NCBI GenBank assembly: GCA_029961685.1
Contig: JARWKL010000016.1
Span: 377,001 to 441,000 of the forward strand
Length of the DNA: 64,000 nt
Source: Aristolochia californica
Lineage: Eukaryota; Streptophyta; Magnoliopsida; Piperales; Aristolochiaceae
Direction of reading: 5' to 3'
Shown here one piece after another: positions 62,406-64,000 of this stretch. The notes beneath the pieces were generated by a model that ran no database searches, was not told the DNA's origin, and saw nothing but the letters and a program-made list of their open reading frames with translations. Position 1 is the first letter of the stretch. Each line of letters opens with the position of its first letter. The position numbers were made by a program, and so were the translations under genes.

Positions 62406-64000
62406 TATTTCCAGAGAAACCCTGGTATTCGTTGGATATTGAAGCCTTCATTCAATGGGTTTCGGCTGAAACACGAGTCCTGATGATATCGTTTTCCAAA
62501 AGAGAGACTGCCACACCTGAAACTCTTCGCCTGGAGATCCCTTTGGACGTATTCTGAATGCTGAAACTATGATCCACCCTATGTTCTCCACGAGAATCAG
62601 GTAAAAGACTTTCAAATTGTTCTCCACGAGAATCATGTAAAAGACTTTAAAAGAGTAATAGAAAAATAAAATTTTAGAATTAAGCAGATCAGGTCTTATC
62701 ATTATGCTCAGTACAAAGCTTTCCTATTGACAAGCACAAGTTTTTATTAAAGTTAAAACTAGTTTTTTTAAAACTATATAAAATAATGTTGTTCTTGTTT
62801 AATATGGGAAAAGAGTGCTTACCCTCTTCTTAGAGAAAGCCAAATCGACACCCTCGTTTAAATTATCTGAGACTTAAAAGACTGCAGGGAGTATCATCCA
62901 AATCAAGTCCAACAGTAAGAGACAAATCTGCTGTAAAATATTCATTAGATAATAAGACTTTGTGACATAGTCTACAAGACATGATAAAGATAGACAAAGA
63001 TTTCTTAAATAAAAACAGTTGATGTAACGCGATTAGGATAAAAATAATCTAACATTTGTTTCTCATTGGAAGTGATCGATGACTGTTTAAACTGTTTGTG
63101 AGCTTTAATGATCTGGATTCTAGAAGCAGAAGAGAGTAAAACATCAGCGAAGAACTCCCGTTTTGACTGCTTGAAATAATTCCCTGATTACCAGCTTGGG
63201 TGACGAAAGTCAGTATCCAATGAATCGATGAACCGGTGAGGAAAAGACCTGAAATCCAGACAAAAGTGGGTAGATCATATCAAAAGATTAAAAAGAAAAG
63301 GTTTCAAGTTTGGATTCGCTACCACCTCCACTGTCACCGAGTCAAAACAAACCAGTCCACATTTAAACAACGGAGACAGCATCGGTAGAGGAAAAAGTCT
63401 GCAATGAAAACTAGCTTTTGGATCCAGAGGTCCCACAAACTGCATAATTGAAGTATATAGCTTGAAGAGGTGACTGCTCCACTAATGGCTAAGATGATTT
63501 TCAATCCCCGATGCTGCCCTTTTTCTTCCTTCTTTTACTTTGGATGAGATCATTGACTTGGTTGTCGATGCAAGGAGTGGTCGGAAATCCGACTGGTTAA
63601 ATTACTCTTAGCGACTTTTTTCCTTTCCTTTTCTCTCCCATGAGATTCATGGCGTTCTTGGAGGTCTTTCTGCTTCCTATCTGTGTACTTCAATTATTGG
63701 GTGCGTTTCCTTGACAGCCGATGATTCATTTCCCATTTGGAACTTCTCCCTCCACGTAGAGAGAACGAGAGATTCGACGTACTTTGACGGGATATGAGGA
63801 AAGTTTCTGGTCTTTGAGAACTCGTAAGACTCCACACAAGGGTTCAGATATATGGATCTTTGTGCGGAAATAAAGATGAGAACGCGCCTCCTATCTTTCA
63901 TAACGTCGGTTGAAGAGATGCTGCTGGACTTTTCCTGGAAAAACAGATGCTGCTTCGGTAGAAAGATTGAGACGTTCGAAGACTTTTGTCGACAGTCGTT
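62406..64000. other. window end, no supported gene
   Basis: It contains a tandem pair of 36-bp units (62583-62618 and 62619-62654, GTTCTCCACGAGAATCA...) and otherwise unrecognised sequence. A minus-strand frame at 63677-63901 (74 residues) has no known domain. A gene continuing beyond 64000 cannot be excluded. Confidence 0.45.

Noticed and set aside
63677..63901. 74-residue minus frame at the window end
   Set aside because: No domain or splice-linked partner; could belong to a gene outside the window, but there is no positive evidence.

Overview
The window is nuclear DNA of a flowering plant. Six multi-exon genes have plant-type short introns with GT-AG (once GC-AG) borders, and they encode plant-specific families: an AAP amino acid permease and three LRR receptor kinases of subfamily XI. 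The space between them is AT-rich and filled with decayed plant transposons. The species cannot be fixed from the sequence. Gene structures and orthology are angiosperm-like, and no monocot-specific feature was seen.

Layout. 0-1.4 kb: a collapsed Ty1/copia element with its 3' LTR. 1.9-4.3 kb (-): amino acid permease of the AAP1/6/8 clade. 4.3-8.5 kb: no gene, with AT-rich DNA and two fold-back structures. 8.5-12.6 kb (+): xylulokinase XK2, 11 exons. 13.5-15.9 kb (-): alpha-tubulin with a triplicated leader intron. 16.7-20.6 kb: dead hAT transposon, then a LINE scrap. 21.3-24.4 kb (-): HSL2-like receptor kinase. 25.5-29.0 kb (-): cytosolic asparaginyl-tRNA synthetase. 29-37 kb: gene-poor, with microsatellites and one lone copia LTR with primer site. 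37.0-42.2 kb: full-length dead hAT element with TIRs and a perfect 8-bp target duplication. 44.3-47.3 kb (-): CEPR1/XIP1-like receptor kinase. 48.0-51.7 kb: Mutator-like element with long TIRs and a 9-bp target duplication. 52.0-54.3 kb: degenerate minus-strand copia element with a stray MULE terminus. 54.6-57.6 kb (-): RLK7-like receptor kinase. 58.2-61.9 kb: 5'-truncated third hAT copy between two ~450-bp direct repeats. 62-64 kb: no confident gene, one small ORF with a signal-peptide-like start.

All seven conserved genes (AAP, XK2, alpha-tubulin, HSL2-like, AsnRS, CEPR1-like, RLK7-like) can be spliced into intact reading frames of normal length. From memory, Arabidopsis AAP6, XK2 and CEPR1 are near neighbours on chromosome 5 (At5g49630, At5g49650, At5g49660), and RLK7 lies near AAP8 on chromosome 1 (At1g09970, At1g10010). 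This window carries an AAP, XK2, CEPR1 and RLK7 together, so it may preserve the ancestral arrangement before duplication and loss. The three receptor kinases perceive different peptide families in Arabidopsis (IDA/IDL, CEP and PIP-type). They all point the same way and share an intron in the same codon. I found no convincing wholly new system. The most interesting points are the clustering of three peptide-receptor types, the triplicated tubulin leader intron, and the hAT and MULE structures.
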